Origin: an uncultured Lachnospiraceae bacterium
GTDB taxonomy: Bacteria > Bacillota > Clostridia > Lachnospirales > Lachnospiraceae
Assembly: GCA_934899185.1 (NCBI GenBank)
Contig: CAKXYI010000003.1
Coordinates: 62,001 to 126,000, forward strand
DNA length: 64,000 bases
Direction: 5' to 3'
Program-made: the position numbers and the translations under genes
Shown here: positions 34,824 through 44,639 of the stretch, in pieces
Numbering within the stretch: the first letter of the stretch is position 1
Layout: each line of letters opens with the position of its first letter
The notes under the pieces: model-generated
The model's database searches: none
What the model saw: the letters and a program-made list of their open reading frames with translations, nothing else
Told to the model about the DNA's origin: nothing

Positions 34824-36146
34824 CTAATTTTTCTTTCTCTTTTCAGCAAGAACAAACTTTTTCATTGTCTTGACTGACTGTGCCAAAGGTCTGCGTGCCG
34901 GGCATACATAACTGCAACTGCCACATTCTACACACTCAAGACCATACCATTCTTCAAATTTATCCATCTGCTTGTGTTCAGAGTAATCTGCAAGTCTGGA
35001 TGGAACCAAAGCCTCAGGACAAGCCTCTACACAACGTCCACAGTTGATGCAGGCGGTTGTCTCATACTTGGAAGCCTCATCGTCTGTCATGCAAAGCAAG
35101 GCTGAAGTTGTCTTTGTTGTAGGAACATCTACACCAAATAAAGCAAATCCCATCATCGGGCCACCGGCGATCATCTTTTTCGCTGGTGCTACCAGACCGC
35201 CTGCTGCCTCTAACAACTGACTGTAACTTGTACCAATGCTGATATAGAAGTTTCTCGGCTCACATACCGCATCACCGGTAACTGTGAAAATACGGTTGGT
35301 CAGCGGACGTCCAAAACGTACTGCGTTATAGATAGCGACCATAGTCTCTACGTTATCAACGATACAGCCTGCATCTGCCGGCAACATCTTTGAATTGATG
35401 CTTCTACCTGTGGTAGCAAAGATCAACTGACGCTCACCACCCTGTGGGTACTTTGTCTGCAATGGACAAACTTCCATACGGGTCTCTCCTGCAACCAGTG
35501 TCTGTAATTTTTCGATACAATCCGGCTTGTTGTCTTCAACACCAAAGATACCCTTAGCATGTGGAAACAACTGTAAGATAATCTTCATACCTTCGACCAA
35601 CTTTTCCGGTTCTTCGATCATTCTACGATAATCGGATGTCAAATATGGTTCACACTCTGCGCAGTTTGCAATAATATACTCGATTTTGTCCGGCTCCTTC
35701 GGAGACAACTTGACATGGGTTGGGAACCCTGCACCACCCATACCGACAACGCCGGCTTCCTTGATCTTTCCAATGATCTCTTCATTAGAAAGTTTGGTCA
35801 CATCTTCCGTTTCTTCGTAGGTAACCTCATTGAACTCACCGTCGCTCTCGATAATAATGGAATTGACCATATCACCAACAGTTACACGTCTCGGCTCGAT
35901 CGCCTTGACTGTTCCTGAAACAGATGAGTAGATTGGAGATGACACAAAGCCACCTGCCTCTGCAATCTTCTGCCCTTTTAATACAGCATCGCCAACAGCA
36001 ACGATAGGTGTCGCTGGAGCACCAATATGCTGAGATAAAGGAAAGACTAATTCTCCTTCCGGCAGCAATTCTTTAATCGGCTTGGACTTGGATAAGTCTT
36101 TGCCATCCTTAGGATGAACGCCGCCCTTAAATGTCTTTAGGCCCAT
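34824..36146 (-). CDS. rnfC: Rnf complex subunit RnfC, NADH-binding
   Basis: A 440-residue RnfC starting with FKGGVHPKDGKDLSKSKPI. A flavin/NADH-binding core includes GMGGAGFPTHVKLSP and NCAECEPYLTSDYR, and two ferredoxin motifs end the protein (CINCGRCVEACPE and CVECGSCSYVCPA). It reduces NAD with electrons arriving through the complex. It is the first gene of rnfCDGEAB, with a promoter at 36199-36225. Confidence 0.97.
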   Translation of the reverse strand: MGLKTFKGGVHPKDGKDLSKSKPIKELLPEGELVFPLSQHIGAPATPIVAVGDAVLKGQKIAEAGGFVSSPIYSSVSGTVKAIEPRRVTVGDMVNSIIIESDGEFNEVTYEETEDVTKLSNEEIIGKIKEAGVVGMGGAGFPTHVKLSPKEPDKIEYIIANCAECEPYLTSDYRRMIEEPEKLVEGMKIILQLFPHAKGIFGVEDNKPDCIEKLQTLVAGETRMEVCPLQTKYPQGGERQLIFATTGRSINSKMLPADAGCIVDNVETMVAIYNAVRFGRPLTNRIFTVTGDAVCEPRNFYISIGTSYSQLLEAAGGLVAPAKKMIAGGPMMGFALFGVDVPTTKTTSALLCMTDDEASKYETTACINCGRCVEACPEALVPSRLADYSEHKQMDKFEEWYGLECVECGSCSYVCPARRPLAQSVKTMKKFVLAEKRKKN

Positions 36147-36198
36147 GAACTGTACCCCTCTTTCTTTCGATACTTATGTGATTACACACTTTGAATAC

Positions 36199-36225
36199 AT
36201 TATATCACTTTTGCAAACAAATCAA
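36199..36225 (-). promoter_or_regulatory. Promoter of rnfCDGEAB
   Basis: On the minus strand a perfect TATAAT (36204-36199) is preceded by TGA, fitting an extended -10, and by TTGATT (36225-36220) at a short 15-bp spacing. It lies about 53 bp before rnfC. Confidence 0.65.
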
Positions 36226-36254
36226 GACATACAAACACATCTTTTTGTATCTTT

Positions 36255-36283
36255 TTGAGTACCTTTTCCATATGTGTTATACT
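36255..36283 (+). promoter_or_regulatory. Promoter of the YprB-type exonuclease gene
   Basis: TTGAGT (36255-36260) and TATACT (36278-36283) are 17 bp apart, 51 bp before the start codon. Confidence 0.75.
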
Positions 36284-36334
36284 ATGGAATATACAGGCTT
36301 TGTCTGTTAAAATTTTAACCAAAAGGAGACTCTT

Positions 36335-37423
36335 ATGCTTACATTTACAGACACCTATACTTATACGCCCCGCTATCAAGAACTGGACTTTTGGCAGGAA
36401 GATCAACTCCTATTTGATCTCGAGACCACGGGTCTTTCAGCAAAAAATAACACCATATATCTGATCGGCTGTGCCTATCACAAGAGCAAGGAGATCACCT
36501 TACTGCAATACTTTGCAGAGACCCCTGCCGAGGAGTCCAAGGTCTTAGAAGCCTTTTTGGATCTATGTAAAGATTTCCAAGGTCTTATCTCCTTTAACGG
36601 CATCCGTTTTGATGAAAAATTTATTCTTGACCGCTGCCGGAAACTTCAAATTTCTACTGACTCGTTGCCTGGACAGCATTTTGACATCTATAAGGCATGC
36701 CGTAGCATGAAATCCATCTTAAATCTGCCATCATACCGACAAAAATCCATCGAATCCTTTCTTGGCATCCATCGCGAGGACAAATACTCCGGCGGCGAAT
36801 TGATCGCCGTCTACCAGTCTTACTCTAGCGAGCCGGATGACGAGGCTCTGACGCTTTTGAAACTACATAACTACGAAGATGTGGCTGGCATGGTCGAGAT
36901 CCTGCCCATCATATCCTATGCCTACTTAAAGGACATACAGATAAGGATTACAGATCTCTTCCAATCCACCTATACCGATTATCAGGGTGTGCAAAAACAG
37001 GAACTCACATTTACCGCATCCACTTCTTTACGTCTGCCCGCGCCCCTGCGCCTGCATACGGATGATTATTACATCATCTTTGAGGATGATACCATCAAGG
37101 GGACAATTTCTCTTTATCACGAGAAAATGTATCATTTTCTGCAGAATGTAAAATCCTATGTCTACCTGCCGGAAGAAGACATGGTCATCCCCAAAGAACT
37201 GGCATCCCATATTGCCAAAGAAAAAAAGCAGAAAGCCACCCCGGCGACGTGTTATATTGCCAAAGTAGACACCTATCTCATGGTGCCGGATACTTTAGAA
37301 TGCAACGATGACATCTATTTCTTTGCCAGAGCATACAAGGATAAAAAGTCCTTCATCCCATACCAAAAATCCTATGTGAATGAGACCTTCATCGCCCGCT
37401 ACATTTCCTGTCTCCTAAATTGA
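36335..37423 (+). CDS. Ribonuclease H-like exonuclease domain protein (YprB-type)
   Basis: A 362-residue protein with an RNase_H_2 (DEDD exonuclease-like) domain in its first 190 residues: LLFDLETTGLSA gives the first Asp and Glu, and ISFNGIRFDEKFI the next Asp, with LHNYEDVAGM supplying the late Asp. The C-terminal part has no recognised domain. YprB proteins have no confirmed substrate; 3'-5' nuclease activity is likely. AAAAGGAGA lies 6 nt before the ATG. It is a single plus-strand gene with its own promoter and a shared terminator. Confidence 0.88.
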   Translation: MLTFTDTYTYTPRYQELDFWQEDQLLFDLETTGLSAKNNTIYLIGCAYHKSKEITLLQYFAETPAEESKVLEAFLDLCKDFQGLISFNGIRFDEKFILDRCRKLQISTDSLPGQHFDIYKACRSMKSILNLPSYRQKSIESFLGIHREDKYSGGELIAVYQSYSSEPDDEALTLLKLHNYEDVAGMVEILPIISYAYLKDIQIRITDLFQSTYTDYQGVQKQELTFTASTSLRLPAPLRLHTDDYYIIFEDDTIKGTISLYHEKMYHFLQNVKSYVYLPEEDMVIPKELASHIAKEKKQKATPATCYIAKVDTYLMVPDTLECNDDIYFFARAYKDKKSFIPYQKSYVNETFIARYISCLLN

Positions 37424-37465
37424 TTATTCTTATACAGCAGGGAATTCTGCGGAATATGCAATCGT

Positions 37466-37505
37466 AAAAAAGATCCTAACCTCCCAGAGGAAGTTAGGAT
37501 CTTTA
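37466..37505. terminator. Bidirectional terminator between the YprB-type gene and cheR
   Basis: AAAAGATCCTAAC and GTTAGGATCTTT flank a loop containing a small inner stem. It ends both the plus-strand exonuclease gene and the minus-strand cheR operon. Confidence 0.9.
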
Positions 37506-37507
37506 TT

Positions 37508-38287
37508 TTATTCCTGACCTTTTTCGTAGTAGAAAGAATATCTACGCCTATAGCCCATGCCCTTATAATCTGTCACCTGCTCTGTACTGCCGATAAAGAG
37601 AATGCCACCATTTTTTAGAGATTTTGCAAATTTCTCATAAACCTCATTCTTGGCTTCTTCTGTAAAGTAGATCAATACATTGCGGCACACGATCATGTGG
37701 CAATCTCTCGGATACGGATCTGATAATAAGTTGTGTTCTCTGAAATCCACACACTTTTTGATCTGCTCCGAAATCTGATAAGAATTTCCTACCTTGGTAA
37801 AATATCTACGTTTGAACTCATCCGGCACATTAGCAATACTCTTTTCGGAATACAGTCCAACCTTGGCTGTCGCGATCACCTGTTTGTCGATATCCGTCGC
37901 CGTGATTTTGATCTTGCTCAGATCCAAATGCTTGGATAAAGCCATGACCAGCGAATACGGCTCATCACCTGTAGAACAGGCTGCTGACCAGATATGTAAA
38001 TTGGTTCCGAACTTCTTAATGAGTTCCGGCACAAATTCCCGCACCAGTAACTCCCATTGTTCCGGATTACGATAAAACTCTGACACATTAATCGTCAGAA
38101 AGTTGACAAACTCCTCAAAGACGACCGGATCTGACTTCAACAACTTGACATAAGCATCATAAGATGTACATTTGCGTTTTCGCACCAGAGAATCGATACG
38201 TCTGCGCATCTGTTTTTCTTTATAGGAACTGAGGTCAATCTTTGTCAGCGAATATACCGCTTTCTTGAAAGATTCATAATCATCCAT
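37508..38287 (-). CDS. cheR: CheR-type protein-glutamate methyltransferase
   Basis: A 259-residue CheR with the N-terminal helical domain (RRRIDSLVRKRK), NVSEFYRNPEQW, the SAM-binding WSAACSTGDEPYSLVMAL and late CRNVLIYFT. It methylates Glu residues of chemoreceptors. No other chemotaxis gene is in the window, and it closes a cmk-ispH-S1-type run 27 bp after the S1 gene, so its chemotaxis role is presumed from family. Confidence 0.93.
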   Translation of the reverse strand: MDDYESFKKAVYSLTKIDLSSYKEKQMRRRIDSLVRKRKCTSYDAYVKLLKSDPVVFEEFVNFLTINVSEFYRNPEQWELLVREFVPELIKKFGTNLHIWSAACSTGDEPYSLVMALSKHLDLSKIKITATDIDKQVIATAKVGLYSEKSIANVPDEFKRRYFTKVGNSYQISEQIKKCVDFREHNLLSDPYPRDCHMIVCRNVLIYFTEEAKNEVYEKFAKSLKNGGILFIGSTEQVTDYKGMGYRRRYSFYYEKGQE

Positions 38288-38314
38288 ACTTATATGTCCC
38301 CAAGTGGAAAAGAA

Positions 38315-39457
38315 TTACTCTTCTGTCTCTTCCATTTCATTTGCTACTGCGGCGATGTCAACGTCAGCGAACTCTGCATCATCATCAGCCTTGTCTTCTT
38401 CCGGTGTTGCAAGAAGTGCTTTCATGCTCAGGCTGATCTTCTTGTCTTCCTCACGGAACTCTACGATCTTTGCTTCTACTTCCTGTCCAACAGAAAGAAC
38501 ATCAGAAGGCTTGTCGATGTGTTCCTTTGCGATCTGTGATACATGAAGAAGTGCGTCTACACCAGGAGCAAGTTCAACAAATGCACCGAAATCTGTCATT
38601 CTTGCAACCTTTCCGGTAACGATCGTGCCAACTGCAAAACGCTCAGCAGCATTCTTCCAAGGATTCTGATCTTCAAACTTCATAGAAAGGGCGATCTTCT
38701 TGTCGTTGATATCCTTGATGAATACCTTAACCTGATCTCCCACATGGAATACCTTCTTAGGGTTCTCAACTCTGCCCCAAGACATCTCAGAGATATGTAG
38801 AAGTCCGTCTGCTCCGCCAAGATCGATGAATGCGCCGAAATCTGTCACGTTCTTAACAGTGCCTTCTACAACATCGCCAACATGGATTCTTGCGAATAAT
38901 TCTTCTGCAAGTTTTTCCTTTTCAGCAACCAATAACTGCTTTCTATCACCGATAATACGTCTTCTTCTAGGATTAAACTCTGTGATAACAAATGAAATCT
39001 CCTGACCATTGTACTTGTTCAGATCCTTCTCATAAGTGTCTGATACAAGGCTGGCTGGAATAAAAATCTTTGCTTCGTCAATAACAACGCTAAGACCACC
39101 GTTTAATACCTGTGCTACCTTAGCGGTAAGTACTTCATGATTTTCAAATGCTTCTTCCAGACGCTTGTTGCCCTTTTCAGCCGCAAGTCTCTTGTAAGAA
39201 AGTGCAACCTGCCCTTCACCATCGTTTACCTTGATGACCATAGCATCAATCTTGTCACCAACAGATACAACTTGTGTCAAGTCAACGTTTGATTCGTTTG
39301 TGTATTCGCTACGATGGATGATTCCGTCTGATTTGTATCCAATGTCTACAGCGATCTCATCAGGCTTAACATTGATAACGGTACCTTCAACTACCTCTCC
39401 ATTTCTTATTGTTTTAAATGATTCTTCTAACATTTGTTCAAAACTCATTTCTGACAT
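38315..39457 (-). CDS. S1 RNA-binding domain protein (ribosomal protein S1-like)
   Basis: A 380-residue protein with four S1 repeats starting near residues 17, 103, 192 and 277 (for example GTVKNVTDFGAFIDLGGADG and GKVARMTDFGAFVELAPGVD), and an acidic end. The form is the short Firmicutes S1/YpfD type, which binds mRNA or acts on the ribosome. GGAGG lies upstream of the ATG and the start overlaps the ispH stop by 13 bp; this ispH-S1 neighbourhood is common in Clostridia. Confidence 0.93.
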   Translation of the reverse strand: MSEMSFEQMLEESFKTIRNGEVVEGTVINVKPDEIAVDIGYKSDGIIHRSEYTNESNVDLTQVVSVGDKIDAMVIKVNDGEGQVALSYKRLAAEKGNKRLEEAFENHEVLTAKVAQVLNGGLSVVIDEAKIFIPASLVSDTYEKDLNKYNGQEISFVITEFNPRRRRIIGDRKQLLVAEKEKLAEELFARIHVGDVVEGTVKNVTDFGAFIDLGGADGLLHISEMSWGRVENPKKVFHVGDQVKVFIKDINDKKIALSMKFEDQNPWKNAAERFAVGTIVTGKVARMTDFGAFVELAPGVDALLHVSQIAKEHIDKPSDVLSVGQEVEAKIVEFREEDKKISLSMKALLATPEEDKADDDAEFADVDIAAVANEMEETEE

Positions 39458-40293
39458 ATCTTTTGAACCTCCTCAATAATTTTGTTTGGGGTAGAAGCCC
39501 CTGCGGTAATACCTACGTTGCTAATGGATTGAAGTACCGACAAATCGAGATTTTCTTTTGTCTGTATATAGTAAGTATCTTGGCATTCTTTTTTGCATAT
39601 TTCAAATAACTTCTGCGTATTGGAACTGTGCTTACCGCCGATCACGATCATGGCATCTACTTCTCTTGCAATCGTAGCAGCCTCGCTCTGGCGCTCCTCA
39701 GTAGCATTACAGATAGTATTCAAAACAAGTATATCATACCCTTTTTTTCGGATAATTTCAACTAATTCTTGAAATTTATTGTAGTTAAATGTCGTTTGTG
39801 AAACAATACAGATTTTTTCTCCCGCCAAAGCCAGATTCTCAAGATCTTGCGGTGTAGAAATAACTGCATAAGAATCGTTTGGCATCCAGCCGACGATCCC
39901 CTGTACTTCCGGATGGCTCTCACTTCCGACGATCAGGACAAAATAGCCGTCTTCGGCATATTTTGCCACATATCTGTGGATCTTTTGCACAAATGGGCAG
40001 GTGGCATCCACAATGGAAAAACCTGCATTTTCCAAGTCTTCCTTGACCTTGCGTCCCACCCCATGAGACCGGATGATGACTGTCCCCGGTTCCAGTCCAT
40101 GCAGATCTTCGTCCTCTGCAATGACCCGGACACCTTTTTCGGCAAGTTCATTTACCACTTCTTCATTGTGGATAATAGGACCATAGGTATAAATGGGTCT
40201 TTCCTTTGCATCCTCGATCTGCTCATAGACCATATCCACAGCCCTTTTCACGCCAAAGCAAAAACCTGCGCTCTTTGCCAATGTCACCTTCAT
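39445..40293 (-). CDS. ispH: 4-hydroxy-3-methylbut-2-enyl diphosphate reductase IspH
   Basis: A 282-residue IspH, last step of the MEP isoprenoid pathway. Cluster-binding Cys residues are in AGFCFGVKRAVD, DATCPFVQKIH and NTICNATEERQ. His residues in RSHGVGRK and GSESHPEVQG fit the active site. It overlaps cmk by 4 bp and the S1 gene by 13 bp. Confidence 0.97.
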   Translation of the reverse strand: MKVTLAKSAGFCFGVKRAVDMVYEQIEDAKERPIYTYGPIIHNEEVVNELAEKGVRVIAEDEDLHGLEPGTVIIRSHGVGRKVKEDLENAGFSIVDATCPFVQKIHRYVAKYAEDGYFVLIVGSESHPEVQGIVGWMPNDSYAVISTPQDLENLALAGEKICIVSQTTFNYNKFQELVEIIRKKGYDILVLNTICNATEERQSEAATIAREVDAMIVIGGKHSSNTQKLFEICKKECQDTYYIQTKENLDLSVLQSISNVGITAGASTPNKIIEEVQKICQK

Positions 40294-40958
40294 GCCATAC
40301 GCTCCTTCGCAAGGTCTGTGATCTTTGCTACCACTTCCTCGATCGTCATATCCGATGAATCTACCAGAATGGCATCCTCTGCCTGTGCAAGCGGAGAAAT
40401 CTCGCGGTGCATGTCTCGGTAATCGCGGTCTTCAATATCCTTCATGATCTCTGTCAGATCACAGGTCTGCCCCTTTTCCTGCAATTCCTGATATCGTCTC
40501 TTTGCCCTTGTCTCAACACTTGCGGTCAGATAGATCTTGAGAGGTGCATCCGGCAGGACACAGGTGCCGATATCCCTGCCATCCATGATGACATCTTCAC
40601 GCGCTGCCAAATCCTGTTGCAAAGACAAAAGTTTTTGACGCACGCAAGGATAAACACTTGTCACGGAAGCCATATTGCCCACTTCTTCCTTGCGGATCTC
40701 TGCAGATACATCTTCTCCGCACAAAAGGACCATTTGATTGCCATCCACATAGCGCAGTGCCACGTCGATTCGATTGCAGACTGCCGCAACCGCACTTTCT
40801 TCTTTTTCATTGACACCGTGGCGCAAAATGTAGAGTGCCATAGCACGGTACATTGCCCCGGTATCGACATAGATAAATCCCAATTCTTTTGCCACTCTCT
40901 TTGCGATCGTGCTTTTTCCAGCGCCTGCCGGTCCGTCAATTGCAATATTCATACTCAT
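40290..40958 (-). CDS. cmk: Cytidylate kinase
   Basis: A 222-residue CMP/dCMP kinase with P-loop DGPAGAGKSTIAKRVA, MDGRDIGTCVLPDAPLKIYL and RRYQELQEKGQ. Length is typical. It overlaps ispH by 4 bp; the FAD protein gene lies 13 bp upstream, so all are probably one transcript. Confidence 0.97.
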   Translation of the reverse strand: MSMNIAIDGPAGAGKSTIAKRVAKELGFIYVDTGAMYRAMALYILRHGVNEKEESAVAAVCNRIDVALRYVDGNQMVLLCGEDVSAEIRKEEVGNMASVTSVYPCVRQKLLSLQQDLAAREDVIMDGRDIGTCVLPDAPLKIYLTASVETRAKRRYQELQEKGQTCDLTEIMKDIEDRDYRDMHREISPLAQAEDAILVDSSDMTIEEVVAKITDLAKERMA

Positions 40959-40971
40959 AATCTTTCCACCT

Positions 40972-42198
40972 TTATTTTATACTAATCCCAGCCAAATATC
41001 CCGTTGACCAGGCAATTTGTAAATTGTAACCTCCGGTCAGTGCATCCAGATCCAGCAGTTCACCAACCAGATAAAGATCCTTGATCCGCTTGGATTCCAT
41101 AGTCGCCGGATCGATATCCTTAACCGAAACACCGCCCTGGGTAATGATGGCTTCCTGAAAGCCCCGTGTACCGGTGATGGTAAAAGGAAATGCCTTAAAG
41201 AGCCCGACCAGATGCCTACGCTCCTCTTTCGTGATGGCATTGACCGGTTTGTCCATGGATATCTGACACAATTCTATCATAACCGGTATCATTTTTGCAG
41301 GTAGTAATTGTTGGAAAACCGCCTTGATGTGCTGGTTCGGACGCTCTGAAAATTCCCGCAACAAGCGCTCATTTAAGACATCTTCGGAAAGCGCCGGTTT
41401 TAGATCGATATAAGCCTGATATTCTCTCGGGAAATGCCGGCTCAATACAGAACTGGCAGATAAGACCAGAGGTCCACTCACACCAAAATGTGTAAAAAGC
41501 ATCTCGCCAAAAGCATCATAAATAACTTTTTTGCCATCCTTGATCTTCAAGGAAACATTTTTTAAAGAAAGTCCCTGCATCCGCAGGATATATTCCTCTT
41601 TCGTCGTCAGTGGCACCAGTGCCGGTCTAGGTGTAACGATTTTGTGCCCACAGTTTTTTGCCATGCTATGACCATCGCCGGTCGATCCGGTCGTCGGATA
41701 AGACAGCCCGCCGGTCGCAAGGATCAGGCTGTCTGCCATGATCTTAGAACCATCTGCCAAAAGTACACCAGTCACCCTATCATCCGCCAAGATCAGACTA
41801 CGGACCCTTGTATGTAAACGGATGCGCACGCCCTGTTCTTTCATGGCACGCTCCAGCGCACGGATGACATCAGATGCATGATCCGATACCGGAAAGGCAC
41901 GGTTGCCTCGTTCTATTTTATAGGGCATGCCCTGATTTTCAAAAAAATCCATGACCGCGTCATTGGAAAAAGTATAAAAGGCACTATATAAAAACTTGGG
42001 ATTGGAAACCACTGCCTGCATGATCTCCTCCAGAGGCGAAGCATTGGTAAAATTGCACCTGCCCTTTCCCGTAATGTAGATCTTTTTTCCTAGTTTTTCA
42101 TTCTGCTCTAAGAGGGTCACCTCATGGCCACACATGCCTGCCGCATACGCCGCCATCATTCCGGCAGCACCGCCACCGATCACAAGAACCTTACTCAT
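40972..42198 (-). CDS. NAD(P)/FAD-dependent oxidoreductase, HI0933 (YhiN/BaiN-like) family
   Basis: A 408-residue flavoprotein with N-terminal FAD site VLVIGGGAAGMMAAYAAG, then GKKIYITGKGRCNFTN and LATGGLSYPTTGSTGDGHS, and the C-terminal DALTGGYNLQIAWSTGYLAG. The substrate is unknown; the BaiN label in databases links some to bile-acid chemistry, but this cannot be inferred here. Start ATG 42198 has AGGAG in position; a Met two codons earlier would be inside it. It overlaps the RpiR gene end by 8 bp. Confidence 0.92.
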   Translation of the reverse strand: MSKVLVIGGGAAGMMAAYAAGMCGHEVTLLEQNEKLGKKIYITGKGRCNFTNASPLEEIMQAVVSNPKFLYSAFYTFSNDAVMDFFENQGMPYKIERGNRAFPVSDHASDVIRALERAMKEQGVRIRLHTRVRSLILADDRVTGVLLADGSKIMADSLILATGGLSYPTTGSTGDGHSMAKNCGHKIVTPRPALVPLTTKEEYILRMQGLSLKNVSLKIKDGKKVIYDAFGEMLFTHFGVSGPLVLSASSVLSRHFPREYQAYIDLKPALSEDVLNERLLREFSERPNQHIKAVFQQLLPAKMIPVMIELCQISMDKPVNAITKEERRHLVGLFKAFPFTITGTRGFQEAIITQGGVSVKDIDPATMESKRIKDLYLVGELLDLDALTGGYNLQIAWSTGYLAGISIK

Positions 42199-43117
42199 CC
42201 CCATCTCCTATCTTCGCATAGCGCATCTTCAGTGAGTCGTCCACCTGGTCAATCTCGTCATTTTCATAGACCTGATACTCGTCCCAGATATCCTCTAAGG
42301 CTTCTAAGGTCTCTGCGACCGAATCCTGTTTTTTCATGCAAAGGGCAACGATCAGGGCATTGATCACACTCAGCGGTGCCACCAGAGAATCCACAATAGA
42401 TGCCATATCACTGCTGGCAATCAGATTGCAGGAGGAATAGAGGTTCATCGGGGAATGTACGCTGTCAGTCAAGGTAATGACCTTGGCGTTGCGGTTGTTG
42501 GCAAATTCCATCGCCTTTAAGGTACGCATGGAATAGCGTGGAAAACTGATGCCAATGATAACATCAGACTCATTCATATGTATCATCTGCTCAAAGATCT
42601 CGCTGGAATTGTTGGTCTGCAAAAGGACGACGTTATCGAACATCAGATTGAGGTAAAAAGCCAGAAAAGATGCCAGCGGTGCACAACTGCGGATACCGAT
42701 CACATAGATCTTTCTTGCGTTTAAGATGGTATCGACTGCCTGCTCAAAAACATCCTCATCCATAGACTCCATGGTCTCCCGGATCTTGTCCGCATCAGAG
42801 GACAAAACAGAACTGAGTACAGCATTTTTTTCGATCCTGCCATAAGTGACTTCCATACGTTGCACGGAATTTAGTTTGTTGCGAACAGTCTCCTCCAATG
42901 CCTTTTGAAACTCCGGATAGCCCTTGTAACCTAAGAACATGGCAAATCGCACCACGGTAGATTCACTGACACCGACGGTCTCCCCCAGTTTTGCCGCCGT
43001 AAGAAATGCCGCTTTATCATAATTGTCCGTGATGTAATTGGTCAGAAGTTTCTGTCCCTTGCTCATGGACTTGTAGAGTTCGTTCATCTTTGTATTCAGA
43101 TCACTTTTATTTGACAT
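42191..43117 (-). CDS. MurR/RpiR family transcriptional regulator
   Basis: A 308-residue protein with an N-terminal HTH_6 domain (LGETVGVSESTVVRFAMFLG) and a C-terminal SIS domain that binds phosphosugars (VIGIRSCAPLASFLAF). Such regulators control sugar or amino-sugar genes, but none is adjacent, so its target is unknown. The ATG at 43117 is chosen on a GAAGGG site upstream; an upstream ORF extension of 17 codons has none. It follows the OadA terminator. Confidence 0.9.
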   Translation of the reverse strand: MSNKSDLNTKMNELYKSMSKGQKLLTNYITDNYDKAAFLTAAKLGETVGVSESTVVRFAMFLGYKGYPEFQKALEETVRNKLNSVQRMEVTYGRIEKNAVLSSVLSSDADKIRETMESMDEDVFEQAVDTILNARKIYVIGIRSCAPLASFLAFYLNLMFDNVVLLQTNNSSEIFEQMIHMNESDVIIGISFPRYSMRTLKAMEFANNRNAKVITLTDSVHSPMNLYSSCNLIASSDMASIVDSLVAPLSVINALIVALCMKKQDSVAETLEALEDIWDEYQVYENDEIDQVDDSLKMRYAKIGDGDE

Positions 43118-43138
43118 AATAACGATCCCTTCTAAACA

Positions 43139-43180
43139 TAAAAAATCCACCGATGTGTCGCAAAACACACCGATGGATTC
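43139..43180 (-). terminator. Terminator of the decarboxylase operon
   Basis: Two 14-nt arms (43145-43158 and 43165-43178) pair with one mismatch and end in a T run on the minus strand, 26 bp after the oadA stop. Confidence 0.92.
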
Positions 43181-43205
43181 TATTATACTACTTTTCTTTT
43201 AAAAA

Positions 43206-44624
43206 TTAAACTGGATAAGCACCATTTTTTGTATCAGCAACAGCCGGATCAACACCTGTCTGCTGTGCTTCACGATACTTGAAGAACTCGGTAGCAACCT
43301 TTGGGAATAGTGCGTAAGAAAGCACATCCTCATCCTGCTGCTTCCACTGCTTCATTTCTTCCTCAAACTTAGCCAATCCCGGCTCCAGCAAATCTGCCGG
43401 ACGACAGGTGATCGCCTGATCCTTCTCATCGCCAAGAACCTTTTCAACCACTTCCGGATTGAACGGACGAACGGTCTGTCCATACTTTCCAAGAAGCATA
43501 TCCTTGGTCTCTTTGGTAGCGACCTTGTATCTCTCGCCCATCAGGACATTGAATACAGCCTGTGTACCAACGATCTGGGAAGAAGGTGTTACCAGTGGTG
43601 GCTCACCAAGATCTTTACGAACACGCGGTACTTCTGCAAGCACTTCTTCGTATTTGTCTTCCTTGCCCTGCTCCTTCAACTGGGAGATCAGGTTGGAAAG
43701 CATACCACCCGGTACCTGATAACGTAAGGTGTTGATGTTTACGCCAAGTACCTTTGGATTCATAAGGCCGGATGCCAATGCTTCCTCTCTCATCGGACGG
43801 AAGTAATCAGCAATCTCAGCCAACTGATTCTGATCTAAGCCGGTATCAAACTCAGTACCCTTGAAGGTCTCAACCATAACTTCTGTTGCCGGCTGACTGG
43901 TTCCCAGTGCAAATGGAGAGATTGCGGTATCGATAATATCACAGCCTGCCTCAACAGCCTTTAAGTAAGTCATAGAAGCAACACCGGAAGTATAGTGTGT
44001 ATGCAGATCAATTGGAAGTGAAGTTGCTTCCTTTAAAGTACGGACAAGTTCATCAGCCTTCTGTGGCACCAAAAGTCCTGCCATATCTTTAATACATAAA
44101 GAATCAGCGCCCATATCCTCAACACGCTTTGCCATTTCTTTCCAGTAATCCAGTGTATAAGCATCACCTAATGTATAAGAAAGGGCAACCTGTGCATGAC
44201 CCTTTTCCTTCTTACAGGCATCTACAGCTGTCTGCAAGTTGCGCACATCGTTTAAGCAGTCAAAAATACGAATGATATCAATACCATTAGCAATTGACTT
44301 CTGAACGAAATATTCTACAACATCATCCGGGTAATGGCTGTATCCCAAGATATTCTGTCCTCTGAAAAGCATCTGTAACTTCGTATTCTTGAAGCCATCA
44401 CGAAGTTTTCTAAGACGTTCCCATGGATCTTCTTTCAAAAAACGAAGGGAAGCGTCAAATGTAGCACCACCCCAGCACTCTACTGCATGGTAACCAACTT
44501 TATCCATCTTCTCAACGATTGGTAACATCTGCTCTGTCGTCATTCTGGTAGCGATCAGAGACTGATGTGCATCTCTTAATATTGTTTCTGTAATCTTTAC
44601 AGGTTTTTTAACTACTTCTGCCAT
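43206..44624 (-). CDS. oadA: Oxaloacetate decarboxylase-type alpha subunit (carboxyltransferase)
   Basis: A 472-residue carboxyltransferase of the OadA/PycB type, with the metal-binding start ETILRDAHQSLIATRM, CWGGATFD, LHTHYTSG and the conserved PGGMLSN. It moves CO2 from oxaloacetate (or an equivalent) to biotin. The common OadA carries its own C-terminal biotin domain; this one does not, and a separate biotin carrier is encoded in the operon. It is the last gene, 15 bp after oadB, closing at a terminator. Confidence 0.93.
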   Translation of the reverse strand: MAEVVKKPVKITETILRDAHQSLIATRMTTEQMLPIVEKMDKVGYHAVECWGGATFDASLRFLKEDPWERLRKLRDGFKNTKLQMLFRGQNILGYSHYPDDVVEYFVQKSIANGIDIIRIFDCLNDVRNLQTAVDACKKEKGHAQVALSYTLGDAYTLDYWKEMAKRVEDMGADSLCIKDMAGLLVPQKADELVRTLKEATSLPIDLHTHYTSGVASMTYLKAVEAGCDIIDTAISPFALGTSQPATEVMVETFKGTEFDTGLDQNQLAEIADYFRPMREEALASGLMNPKVLGVNINTLRYQVPGGMLSNLISQLKEQGKEDKYEEVLAEVPRVRKDLGEPPLVTPSSQIVGTQAVFNVLMGERYKVATKETKDMLLGKYGQTVRPFNPEVVEKVLGDEKDQAITCRPADLLEPGLAKFEEEMKQWKQQDEDVLSYALFPKVATEFFKYREAQQTGVDPAVADTKNGAYPV

Positions 44625-44639
44625 GTCATCCTCCTTATA

